This document shows positions 40,536 through 48,405 of a DNA stretch of 64,000 nucleotides, in pieces (the first letter of the stretch is position 1; each line of letters begins with the position of its first letter). The stretch is from the NCBI GenBank assembly GCA_964557125.1, contig CAZKYX010000001.1, positions 42,593 to 106,592 on the forward strand. Direction: 5' to 3'. The notes below the pieces were generated by a model. It saw only the letters and a program-made list of their open reading frames with translations. It was not told the origin of the DNA and did no database searches. The translations under genes and the position numbers were made by a program. This DNA is from CAZKYX01 sp964557125. GTDB taxonomy: Bacteria > Patescibacteriota > Microgenomatia > Levybacterales > GWA1-39-11.

Positions 40536-41668
40536 TATTCATTTGGGGAGGCTTTTAGTTTTGTTTCAAGTTCTATCGTTTCGTTCTCCCTAAAAACCGT
40601 TAGTTTTACGGTGTCGCCAATTTTCTTCTTGGAGATTGCAACTGCGAGGCTGTTATTTTCTTCATTGATGTCTTGGTCGTCAATCTTTGTGATGATGTCT
40701 CCAATCTTTATTCCTGCATCAGCAGCTGCAGAGTTAACTATTATTTGTTGTACCAGTGCACCTTGAGGAAGGTTATTAAGTTCTGCTGCTTGTTTGCTGA
40801 CAATGTTATACGAGACACCTAGAAATGGTCGTTCAAACTGTCCAGTTTTGTTAAAGTTGTCGATGCTTTCTTTGATGGTATCAATTGGAATTGCAAATCC
40901 AATATTTTGTCCCTGACTTGATACGGCAGTATTGATTCCAATAACCTGACCTTTTGAATTGAGTAGGGGACCACCTGAGTTACCAGGATTTATTGCTGCA
41001 TCTGTTTGGATAACATTATCAAGCCGCTCAGCAAAGCCTTGAAAAGGACTGCCTGCAGTAACCCCTCTGCCAAGACCTGAAACAACACCCGTAGTTACGG
41101 TGTTTCGAAATTCACCAAGAGCAGTTCCGATGGCAATAACGCTTTGTCCTACCTGAAGATTGCTAGAGGTACCGAGCTGAATCTCCTTGAGTCCACCAGC
41201 AGGAGGATTTTTTACACTTAAAATTGCTACATCATTTGTAGGGTCCCTGTAGATCTTATCAACCTCATATTTATTCCCCTTTTCATCAACAATGACATAG
41301 GAGTCCTTGCTTGCGACAACGTGCTTGTTGGTGACGATAATACCGCTTCTTTTGACTATAAAACCACTGCCAATGTACTGTTCTTTTGTAGTCTCAGGAG
41401 ACGGGGTGGGTTGTTGAAAGAAAAATCCGAAAGGTCCAAGATTTTGTACTTTTCCGGCCTGATTTGTCTTTATTGCGATTGTTACAACAGATGGACCTAC
41501 TTTTTTAACTACATCAATGACATTTGATTCTTCGTCAACGACAAATGTTTGGTGTGTGATTGGGGCTTTATTACTTAAAAATGTTTTCAGAAGCTCAGCA
41601 TTCGAAAGAAATTCCCACGCAAAAGTGACAATGATGAGAATGACAAGAAGTGTAATAAGCTTTCTCAT
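40535..41668 (-). CDS. HtrA/DegP-type serine protease with PDZ domain
   Basis: 377 aa: one N-terminal membrane helix (about 3-22), a trypsin-like domain and one PDZ domain (about 275-370). The catalytic triad is visible as His in VTNKHVVA, Asp in DPTNDVAIL and Ser in INPGNSGGP. It acts outside the membrane in protein quality control. Confidence 0.93.
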   Translation of the reverse strand: MRKLITLLVILIIVTFAWEFLSNAELLKTFLSNKAPITHQTFVVDEESNVIDVVKKVGPSVVTIAIKTNQAGKVQNLGPFGFFFQQPTPSPETTKEQYIGSGFIVKRSGIIVTNKHVVASKDSYVIVDEKGNKYEVDKIYRDPTNDVAILSVKNPPAGGLKEIQLGTSSNLQVGQSVIAIGTALGEFRNTVTTGVVSGLGRGVTAGSPFQGFAERLDNVIQTDAAINPGNSGGPLLNSKGQVIGINTAVSSQGQNIGFAIPIDTIKESIDNFNKTGQFERPFLGVSYNIVSKQAAELNNLPQGALVQQIIVNSAAADAGIKIGDIITKIDDQDINEENNSLAVAISKKKIGDTVKLTVFRENETIELETKLKASPNE

Positions 41669-41746
41669 AATTTTTTAGATTTTTGAGATGCGCGCTTCAC
41701 AGTGTAGTACAGGAGGAAAGACTAGTCAAGTTTTTAAATTACCGAC

Positions 41747-41775
41747 TTGTAATTTTGAGCATATTTGTGTATTAT
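41747..41775 (+). promoter_or_regulatory. rpsF promoter
   Basis: TTGTAA (41747-41752), 17-bp spacer, TATTAT (41770-41775). The predicted transcript begins around 41782, right at the hairpin that precedes rpsF. Confidence 0.6.
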
Positions 41776-41782
41776 TGGGGTT

Positions 41783-41803
41783 GGCTCTTTGAGCCATTTT
41801 TTT
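41783..41803 (+). promoter_or_regulatory. 5'-terminal hairpin plus U-run in the rpsF leader
   Basis: GGCTC-TTT-GAGCC followed by A and seven T, ending 4 nt before the rpsF ATG. It has the form of a small intrinsic terminator or a 5' stabilising hairpin. No Shine-Dalgarno site is present. Confidence 0.55.
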
Positions 41804-41807
41804 AATT

Positions 41808-42083
41808 ATGAGAAAATACAAATTAGTTCTAATTTTTAAGAGCGATATCAAAAAAGAAGAAAAAGAAAAAATGCTTACTGATATTAAGAAGTGGGGCGGA
41901 AAAATGGAAAAAGACAAGGTTATAGAATTAGGTGAGAAAAAATTTGCATACCCAATTAAAAAGCAGCTAAAAGGGGATTACGTTTTAGTGGAATTTGAAT
42001 CTGATAGAGTTGAGGCTGAACTTGAAAATAAAGTAAGAATACACAATGACATTTTGCGTCACCTATTAGTAAGAATGGACTAA
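41808..42083 (+). CDS. rpsF: Ribosomal protein bS6
   Basis: 91 aa, the S6 ferredoxin-like fold: YKLVLIFKSDIKKEE, a helix, KKFAYPIKKQLKGDYVLVEFE and the C-terminal NDILRHLLVRMD. S6 pairs with S18 on the 30S platform. It heads the conserved rpsF-ssb-rpsR order, with a 154-bp repeat-rich spacer before ssb. No rplI follows. Confidence 0.95.
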   Translation: MRKYKLVLIFKSDIKKEEKEKMLTDIKKWGGKMEKDKVIELGEKKFAYPIKKQLKGDYVLVEFESDRVEAELENKVRIHNDILRHLLVRMD

Positions 42084-42237
42084 CTAGTTTGTAGTGAGTA
42101 GGTTGTAGTGGGTAGATATGGATGTATAATGAAGTATATTTTCTACAACCCACAACCCGCTAGGCAGAGCCCTCCTCCGGACAGAGTCCTTCTGGACGGC
42201 GTCTGGGCGGCGCCTAAAACCTACAACCTAACAAGAT
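42084..42237. repeat. Repeat-rich spacer between rpsF and ssb
   Basis: Contains GTTGTAG-type heptamers on the left and CTACAAC, CTAAAAC, CTACAAC units on the right, so the two ends are inverted relative to each other and could pair. The middle is GC-rich with GTCC...GGAC dyads (42170-42215), unlike the surrounding DNA. Confidence 0.6.
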
Positions 42238-42723
42238 ATGACACGAAGCCTGAATAAAGCACAATTAATTGGGAATTTGACACGGGATCCAGAGCTGAGA
42301 TATACCCCTCAGGGAACTGCGGTATGCACATTTGGGCTTGCCACAAACAGAAGTTGGACAACCGAGAACGGAGAGAAAAAAGAAGACGCAGAATATCATA
42401 AGATTGTAGCTTGGAACAAGTTAGGAGAACTTTGTTCACAGCTTTTAACAAAAGGAAGAAAAGTATATGTTGAAGGTCGTCTTTCAACGCGAAGCTGGAC
42501 TGGACAGGATGGAGTTACCAAATCAACTACAGAAATTGTAATTGATGACATGATAATTCTGGACAGTAAAAAGGAAGGGGCTACAGTTTCGGCTCCAAAA
42601 GATGTGGATTACGGGGATTTTGAAGAGGTAAAACCAAAAGCAGCAAAAGCAAAAAAGGAAGAAACAGAGCCAGTAGCTGAAGACGCAGCTGGAGATGTGA
42701 ATCCAGACGATATACCGTTCTAG
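42238..42723 (+). CDS. ssb: Single-stranded DNA-binding protein
   Basis: 161 aa with one OB fold (LNKAQLIGNLTRDPELRYT ... VEGRLSTRSW) and the acidic C-terminal tip DDIPF that recruits partner proteins. It sits in the usual place between rpsF and rpsR. Confidence 0.96.
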   Translation: MTRSLNKAQLIGNLTRDPELRYTPQGTAVCTFGLATNRSWTTENGEKKEDAEYHKIVAWNKLGELCSQLLTKGRKVYVEGRLSTRSWTGQDGVTKSTTEIVIDDMIILDSKKEGATVSAPKDVDYGDFEEVKPKAAKAKKEETEPVAEDAAGDVNPDDIPF

Positions 42724-42743
42724 TTCAGAAAGAATAATCAAAA

Positions 42744-42992
42744 ATGAAAAAAACAACAACAAAACGAAAACCAAGAAGCTATGACGCAGTCAAGGAGTGT
42801 CTTTTCTGTAAAGAAAAGAAAAATCCTGACTTTATGGATTATGAAGTGTTAAAGCGATTTACTAGCGAAAGAGGAAAAATTTATCCTCGTGCGCGAAGTG
42901 GAATTTGCGCAAAGCATCAGCGAAAATTTACCGTTGCTATTAAAAGAGCAAGAATCCTCGCGTTCTTACCATTCATAGTGCGCGCAGAATAA
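42744..42992 (+). CDS. rpsR: Ribosomal protein bS18
   Basis: 82 aa: a basic N-terminus, CLFCKEKK (possible zinc ligands), DYEVLKRFTSERGKIYPRA and the C-terminal RARILAFLPF. Starts 20 nt after ssb. S18 forms a heterodimer with S6. Confidence 0.95.
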   Translation: MKKTTTKRKPRSYDAVKECLFCKEKKNPDFMDYEVLKRFTSERGKIYPRARSGICAKHQRKFTVAIKRARILAFLPFIVRAE

Positions 42993-43303
42993 CTGCGCCA
43001 GCATTATATAAGCAGCGCGTAGCGTTGCGAAATATCGTCCGAGCCGAATAGGCAAAGCTTTGAATTTATAATTTCTAAGTTTTTCTCCAAGAGGACTAGC
43101 GATTTTCCAACAAGCGGACTAACCATTTCATGGTGTTGCATAGCGGCGTAATTTCTAATTTTTAAAGAATGTTTAATATCTAATTTTTATAATTAGGAGT
43201 TGGAAATTGATTAGTAATTAGGTTAATTAGTAATTTGGAATTTAACCCCCCCTTGTAGTTATTTTAAAAACTCAGTATTATTAATACTCTGTTTTATAAA
43301 TCC
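42993..43303. other. Noncoding spacer between rpsR and ctpA
   Basis: 311 bp without a gene. It holds AT-rich heptamer-like units (TTAATTA, TAATTTC, around 43150-43240), a run of seven C at 43246-43252, and an AGTATT-ATT-AATACT dyad just upstream of ctpA. No convincing terminator was seen. Confidence 0.5.
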
Positions 43304-44599
43304 ATGAAGAGAAAATTTAGTCTCCGTATTTTTCAAATCGTTCTTATAATCATCATATCGGCAATGTTGGGATATGTGATTGGTACCTACAAGCTCAACG
43401 TTAGTTGGAGGGGGTACAAGCCTATCGTTGGGATATCCAACCAGATGCCTCCTCTTGGACAAGATTTGAATATGACTCTTTTCTATGATGTGGTCGACAG
43501 ATTGAACGCAACCTATTACGATAAATCAAAAATTGACAGTCAGAAAATGCTCAACGGGGCAATTTCTGGAATGCTGCAGAGTCTTGGTGATCCTTATACT
43601 TCATTTTTCGCACCAAAAGAAAACGAGAATTTCAAAACACAGCTCGCTGGCGAATTTTCAGGAATTGGAGCGGAGCTATCTGTAAATGAGCAGGGTGAAG
43701 TTGTTGTTGTTGCTCCCATTGATGGTTCTCCAGCAGAAAGGGCAGGGATAAAGACTGGGGATTTGATACTAAAAGTAGATGACAAAATTACAGCTGGGTG
43801 GACAATTGGTCAAGCGGTTGAGCACATCAGAGGTCATAAGGGTACCAAGGTTGAGCTTACTATTCTTCATGAAAAGGAAAAAACGCCAAAAGTTGTAAGT
43901 ATTGTTAGAGACACCATTCAGGTAAAAAGTGTTACTTCATGGATCAAAAATTTCAATTGTTCTGGAGGGAGTTGTAAGGCAGACGATGCATGCACTACCT
44001 GTGCAAGCGTTGTATATATAAGGCTTTCACAGTTTGGGGACAAAACCAACGATGAGTGGTTGCAGGCGGTTAATAAAATGGTTCCACTAATGAAAGAGAA
44101 AAAGAATTTTAAGGGACTCATATTGGATGTGAGAAATAATCCTGGAGGCTATCTTAATGATGCAGTATATATTGCTTCTGAATTTATTAAAACCGGAAAC
44201 AATATTGTGCTTCAAAGGGACGGGACAGGTAATACAGAGGCATTGGCAGTCACAAGAACTGGAGTGCTTCTTGATACACCAATGGTTGTGCTTGTAAATA
44301 AGGGTTCTGCAAGCGCATCTGAAATTCTTTCAGGAGCATTGCAAGATTATGGACGGGCAAAAGTTATGGGAGAACAGTCTTTTGGGAAAGGGACGGTGCA
44401 GCAAGCAGTCGACCTTACAGGTGGTGGAAGCGTGCATATCTCAATTGCAAAATGGCTGACACCAAAAGAGAGATGGGTACATGGAAAAGGTCTAACACCT
44501 GATATTGAGATAAAATATGATGCGTCAGCGAGCTCGAAATTAAAGAGTGAGAACCTCGACAACCAGATTGAGGCTGCTATCAAGCAGCTATCAAGGTAG
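43304..44599 (+). CDS. ctpA: C-terminal processing protease (S41, CtpA-like) with a four-Cys insert
   Basis: 431 aa: one N-terminal membrane helix (about 7-27), a PDZ domain (about 115-200) and an S41 protease domain. The nucleophile is the first or second Ser of NKGSASASEIL and the general base is Lys in SFGKGTVQ. Between PDZ and protease domains there is an insert with C219, C224, C230 and C233 (NCSGGSCKADDACTTC) that I do not know from standard CtpA; it could be disulfide-bonded or bind metal outside the cell. Confidence 0.92.
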   Translation: MKRKFSLRIFQIVLIIIISAMLGYVIGTYKLNVSWRGYKPIVGISNQMPPLGQDLNMTLFYDVVDRLNATYYDKSKIDSQKMLNGAISGMLQSLGDPYTSFFAPKENENFKTQLAGEFSGIGAELSVNEQGEVVVVAPIDGSPAERAGIKTGDLILKVDDKITAGWTIGQAVEHIRGHKGTKVELTILHEKEKTPKVVSIVRDTIQVKSVTSWIKNFNCSGGSCKADDACTTCASVVYIRLSQFGDKTNDEWLQAVNKMVPLMKEKKNFKGLILDVRNNPGGYLNDAVYIASEFIKTGNNIVLQRDGTGNTEALAVTRTGVLLDTPMVVLVNKGSASASEILSGALQDYGRAKVMGEQSFGKGTVQQAVDLTGGGSVHISIAKWLTPKERWVHGKGLTPDIEIKYDASASSKLKSENLDNQIEAAIKQLSR

Positions 44600-44709
44600 A
44601 ATTACAAATCTAAAATTACGAATTAGGGAATTACGCTTGAACTCAATAAGCTTTCTTATTCACCTCAATTCTGTTAAAATCGAACTTAAGATATCGAAAC
44701 AAGTTAGGA

Positions 44710-46259
44710 ATGACAAATTTCATGCAACTGTATAATACATTTTCTCGACAACTTGAAGAATTTAGCCCAATTGCGCCACCTAAAGTGACGATGTATTCTT
44801 GTGGTCCAACCGTATATAGGGATATTCATATCGGCAATTTAAGAACTTACCTAACAACAGACATTGCTCGTAGAGTTCTTAAGCTTTCTGGGTTTGACGT
44901 TACAAGCGTTATGAATATTACAGACGTTGGTCACTTTAGATATTCTTCAGAATTGAATAAAACAATTGACCCGATAGTTGAGGAAGCGCGAGCGCTTGGA
45001 ATCACTCCTCTTGAGTTGTCACAAAGATACACAGAGAAGTTCTTGAAAGATACCGAAAGACTTAATGTGTTACCTCAAGATGAAATGCCAAAGGCTTCAG
45101 AGCACATCCAAGAAATGATAGAAGTTATTCAAGTGCTGATTGAAAAAGGGTATGCATATCAAGCCGAAGGAAATGTATATTTTAATGTAGAGAAATTCCC
45201 AGACTACGGAAAACTTTCCGGTAACACCTTAGATAAAATGGATGAGCTTTTAAAGGCGGTTAGGATAAGTGTTGAGACTGACAAGAAAGATTCTGCTGAT
45301 TTTGCATTATGGAAAAAAGCTGAGGACAGAGTGATGAGTTGGGAGAGTCCATGGGGTATGGGAGTTCCCGGATGGCATATAGAATGTTCTGTTATGGCAA
45401 TGAAATATTTGGGAGTTTCTTTAGATCTGCATTTAGGTGGAGAGGACTTAATTTTCCCCCATCATGAAGATGAAATTGCACAAAGCGAGAGTCTAACGGG
45501 TCAACCATTTGTGGGCAAATGGCTTCACACAAGTTTTTTGCTTGTTGATGATGTGAAAATGTCACGAAGTAAGAAGAATGTATTTACTCTAAAGGATCTT
45601 GCAGAAAAAGGGTATAGTGCAATGGCTTTTAAATACCTTACATATCAGACGCATTACCGCTCAAAAATGAATTTTACGTGGGAAGCTCTAGACGCAGCTG
45701 CAACAGCACTTGGGAAAATGTATGAAATCGCGTCCCAACTTCCATCCCCCGCAGGGTATGCAAATAAATATGAAGTAGAATTTGAGCGCGTTCTTGGGCA
45801 AGACTTAAATGTTCCACGAGCTTTGGCTATTGTATGGGAAATGCTTCGAAGTGACGAAAAACCAGAAGCAAAAGCAGCTGCGCTTTATAGAATGGATGAC
45901 GTATTAGGATTTAATATCCTCGAGTTATCAAAAAAGCTCGTTGAGGTACCAGAAAATATTTTAAGAATGGTAGCTGAGAGAAATGCGCTACGCGATCAGA
46001 AAAAATTTCATTTAGCTGATCAAATGAGAATGAAGATAGAGAAATTGGGATATGTTGTCGAGGATAAGAAGCTAAACGCTAGAGTATTNNNNNNNNNNNN
46101 NNNNNNNNNNNNNNNNNNNNNNNNNNNNNNNNNNNNNNNNNNNNNNNNNNNNNNNNNNNNNNNNNNNNNNNNNNNNNNNNNNNNNNNNAGATAGAGAAAT
46201 TGGGATATGTTGTCGAGGATAAGAAGCTAAACGCTAGAGTATTCAAGAAAATAGTGTAA
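44710..46259 (+). CDS. cysS: Cysteinyl-tRNA synthetase, interrupted by an assembly gap
   Basis: Class I synthetase. MYSCGPTVYRDIHIGN is the HIGH region, KMSRSKKN is KMSKS, and the zinc site includes C in MYSC, GWHIECS and HHEDE. ATG 44722 (MQLYNTFSRQ) is the family-typical start and is likely the real one; 44710 is in frame. The 55 bases before the N run are identical to the 55 after it. Removing the run and one copy gives an uninterrupted gene ending ARVFKKIV. Confidence 0.9.
46089..46188. other. Assembly gap, 100 N, probably artificial
   Basis: The sequence at 46034-46088 recurs exactly at 46189-46243 (55 bp). An exact overlap of this length on both sides is what two contigs joined without merging would give, so no bases are likely to be missing. 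Confidence 0.9.
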
Positions 46260-46261
46260 CA

Positions 46262-46329
46262 GTATATTGTATACGGTATAAAGTATATTGTATAAAAATG
46301 CTACATACCAAATACTAAATACGAAATAC
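46262..46329. repeat. Heptamer tract, eight units in two families
   Basis: GTATATT, GTATACG, GTATAAA, GTATATT, GTATAAA (46262-46296), a 12-nt break, then CAAATAC, TAAATAC, GAAATAC (46309-46329). It fills the spacer between cysS and the next gene. Confidence 0.85.
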
Positions 46330-46334
46330 TTCTC

Positions 46335-47192
46335 CTACTGTTGGGCTTTTGGGGTTGTCAGTACTTGTAGTTTTTTTCCACTTCCAGTAGCGACTACTGG
46401 TGCCTCTTCATCAAGTGAAATATATTTTAGCATCGCGTTTGATGGCGGAAGGCTTTGAAAATGGATAACTCTTGAAGCGATAATCTTGTTTTTATCCTTC
46501 AAATCATCAAAACCAACCACCAATACACGTTCTTGCTTTGCAATTTTGGAAAAACCTGACTTTACCAATTCTTCGTTCTCTGTCTGGATGCTTGTTTTGG
46601 TGGACTTTTCTATATCTACAAACTTTTTTTCTCCCTTTTCGTTAAATATGGTAAGTTGAAAATCATCCTTGGCAAGGTCAGCTACAACCCCTTCAAAGAA
46701 CACTGGTAGATTTTTTGGTTGCGCGACAAAACGTGCCATCAATTTCCTTGTGTCTTTATTGTATAGTCCTACAAAGGAATAGTAAGTGTCTTTTCTTAAA
46801 TCGTTTATTCCGAGTGATTCGTCTTCCTTGCTATCCTTATCTCCGCCTGATAAATTAAATTTTGTTAACTCATCAATATCAATAATTCTTGTTGCACCAT
46901 TCAAATCTGTGATTGTTACTTGGGTGTTTGAAACTTCCTTGATCATACCGAGCATTCCTTTTTTTTCTACCAAGTTAAGTTCTGCAACTTTGCTTGCAAC
47001 AATGTCTTTAATTTTCTGAATTTTTTCTATTGCAGCACTATCAGTTGGTACCTCATTTTTTGATGGAAGAGGAGTAGGGGTAGTTGCAGCATAAATAGGT
47101 GGTAGTGAGTAGTGAGTAGTGAGTAGAACAAAAAGTACTACAAAAGAGTATTTTCCTCTCCTTATTATTTTTTTTACTTGTTTATGTTTCAT
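46335..47192 (-). CDS. Secreted protein, 285 aa, with repeat-derived signal peptide
   Basis: A basic N-terminus and hydrophobic core (YSFVVLFVLL) followed by an AAT-type cleavage region indicate export. The mature part has two similar beta-rich segments, each with the pattern G(M/V)(I/V)...VTITDLNG / FQLTIFNEKG followed by IDIDE / VDIEK, suggesting two copies of a small fold. The stretch coding for TTHYSLPP in the signal peptide is a tract of (TAGTGAG)3 on the plus strand. Function unknown. Confidence 0.65.
   Translation of the reverse strand: MKHKQVKKIIRRGKYSFVVLFVLLTTHYSLPPIYAATTPTPLPSKNEVPTDSAAIEKIQKIKDIVASKVAELNLVEKKGMLGMIKEVSNTQVTITDLNGATRIIDIDELTKFNLSGGDKDSKEDESLGINDLRKDTYYSFVGLYNKDTRKLMARFVAQPKNLPVFFEGVVADLAKDDFQLTIFNEKGEKKFVDIEKSTKTSIQTENEELVKSGFSKIAKQERVLVVGFDDLKDKNKIIASRVIHFQSLPPSNAMLKYISLDEEAPVVATGSGKKLQVLTTPKAQQ
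47103..47126. repeat. (TAGTGAG)3 heptamer tract inside a signal peptide
   Basis: Three exact TAGTGAG units plus TAG, 24 bp, within the coding region of the secreted protein; read on the minus strand it codes for the polar end of the signal peptide. Confidence 0.85.
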
Positions 47193-47199
47193 AATCTAT

Positions 47200-47239
47200 C
47201 TAAAACCTAAAACCTAAAACCTACAACCTACAACCTAAT
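47200..47239. repeat. (CTAAAAC)3(CTACAAC)2 heptamer tract
   Basis: Five units in perfect register, then CTAAT, filling the 47-bp spacer between two leftward genes. Confidence 0.9.
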
Positions 47240-47668
47240 CTAAAATTCCTCAGTCGAATAGGTAACTGTTCTTCTGTCTACCACCTCTTGGCCGTCCGGT
47301 GAGATGCTTCTTGTAGTAATTATATTAGCTCCTGCGTCAATATCGATGGTAATTGAGAACGTACCTTCACTAGTTGGTTTTCCTGAAGCATCCTCTTGGT
47401 TACTCGAGACAATTATCGTGTTTTCTGCGTTGGTATTCCCATTTACTCGTATCGTTCTTCTGTCTGAGAGCATTTCATCAGCCGGTTCTGTAATCTTTAA
47501 GAAAAGTGAGCCGTTGGTAGCATCGGGAATTGGAGTAAGAGATGCATTCTTCTTCGTTGTTGAATCACTTGGGGAGTTTTTTGTGCTTTGATAGATAAAA
47601 AAGCCTGCTGAAGTTATGAAAAGACCCGCGATAATTGCAACAAAAATTATGATAATTCTTTCCTTCAT
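47240..47668 (-). CDS. Membrane-anchored Ig/FnIII-like domain protein, 142 aa
   Basis: One N-terminal membrane helix (about 4-27), a Ser/Thr linker, and one beta-sandwich domain (about 50-140): ITEPADEM...RTIRVNGNTNAENTIIVSS...GTFSITIDIDAGANIITTRS. The pattern is that of glucodextranase-B-like or Ig-like domains used in cell-surface proteins. It probably shares a transcript with the secreted protein downstream. Confidence 0.6.
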   Translation of the reverse strand: MKERIIIIFVAIIAGLFITSAGFFIYQSTKNSPSDSTTKKNASLTPIPDATNGSLFLKITEPADEMLSDRRTIRVNGNTNAENTIIVSSNQEDASGKPTSEGTFSITIDIDAGANIITTRSISPDGQEVVDRRTVTYSTEEF

Positions 47669-47769
47669 GCGTAAATATTAGAAATGTCGCGGCAGATGAA
47701 AATAAGTTCAAAAAGATGGCAATAAATTTGATAACTTGTTCCTATCGATATTAGTTGAAAAAGCACTTC

Positions 47770-47799
47770 TTGTCAAGAAAGCCCCTATTATGTTAGGAT
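47770..47799 (+). promoter_or_regulatory. Promoter before 47810
   Basis: TTGTCA (47770-47775), 18-bp spacer, TAGGAT (47794-47799), 10 nt to the ATG. Confidence 0.55.
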
Positions 47800-47809
47800 T
47801 ATCCCACTC

Positions 47810-48304
47810 ATGGATTTAACACGTGTTAGCGAAAATACAGTCAGGTTGGCATTCAAGAAAGGTGTGGTTTTGCTTGATCCGGACACATTTCCCGATGCTG
47901 TTATTGCTATAGTGACTGATGATGCAGGCAAGTACGAAACGACTGACGACACTTTAATAATAGAAGGTCCAGGCGAATATGAGACGAAAGGGATTGTTGT
48001 AAAGGGTAGTCGGGCAGAGGGCGCAGTTGTGTATGAGCTGGATTCAGGTGAGGGAAAAATAATGTTTGCTCAATCAACTTCTCTGGCAAAACTTGCTGAC
48101 GAAGACGAATTTGACGCAGTACTTATAAAAGTAGTCGAAGAGCTTGACGAAGCTAAGGTAACTTCATTGTCATCCGGACTCACCATAATATATGGACCTG
48201 CAGAATTTGTTCCTGCAAAGATTCGTGAAAATACCGTTACTAAGATTAATTTAAAAAAGAAAGAAGAATTGGGTGCAAATATAGTTTACCTTGCAAAAAA
48301 ATGA
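47810..48304 (+). CDS. Metallo-beta-lactamase-fold-like protein without metal site
   Basis: 164 aa. The strand order (ENTVRLAFKKGVVLLDP, then TLIIEGPGEYETKGIVVKG, then GKIMFAQSTSL, FDAVLIKV) resembles small UlaG-like MBL-fold proteins, where GPGEYE is typical. The HxHxDH motif is absent, the region where it should lie being replaced by AVIAIVTDDAG. It is likely a non-catalytic relative or binds something other than zinc. Confidence 0.5.
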   Translation: MDLTRVSENTVRLAFKKGVVLLDPDTFPDAVIAIVTDDAGKYETTDDTLIIEGPGEYETKGIVVKGSRAEGAVVYELDSGEGKIMFAQSTSLAKLADEDEFDAVLIKVVEELDEAKVTSLSSGLTIIYGPAEFVPAKIRENTVTKINLKKKEELGANIVYLAKK

Positions 48305-48305
48305 C

Positions 48306-48399
48306 ATGTATTATGTAGCATGTATCATGTATTAAGTAAAAAATGCATTTTCAATCTTTCCGCATACTAACTACTACGTAATACCTAATACCTAATACA
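48306..48399. repeat. Heptamer tracts before dnaB
   Basis: ATGTATT, ATGTAGC, ATGTATC, ATGTATT at 48306-48333 and TAATACC, TAATACC, TAATACA at 48379-48399, leaving little room for a conventional dnaB promoter. Confidence 0.8.
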
Positions 48400-48405
48400 A
48401 AATCT

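Noticed and set aside
47810..48304. Active metallo-beta-lactamase-fold hydrolase
   Set aside because: The HxHxDH motif and later metal ligands are missing.
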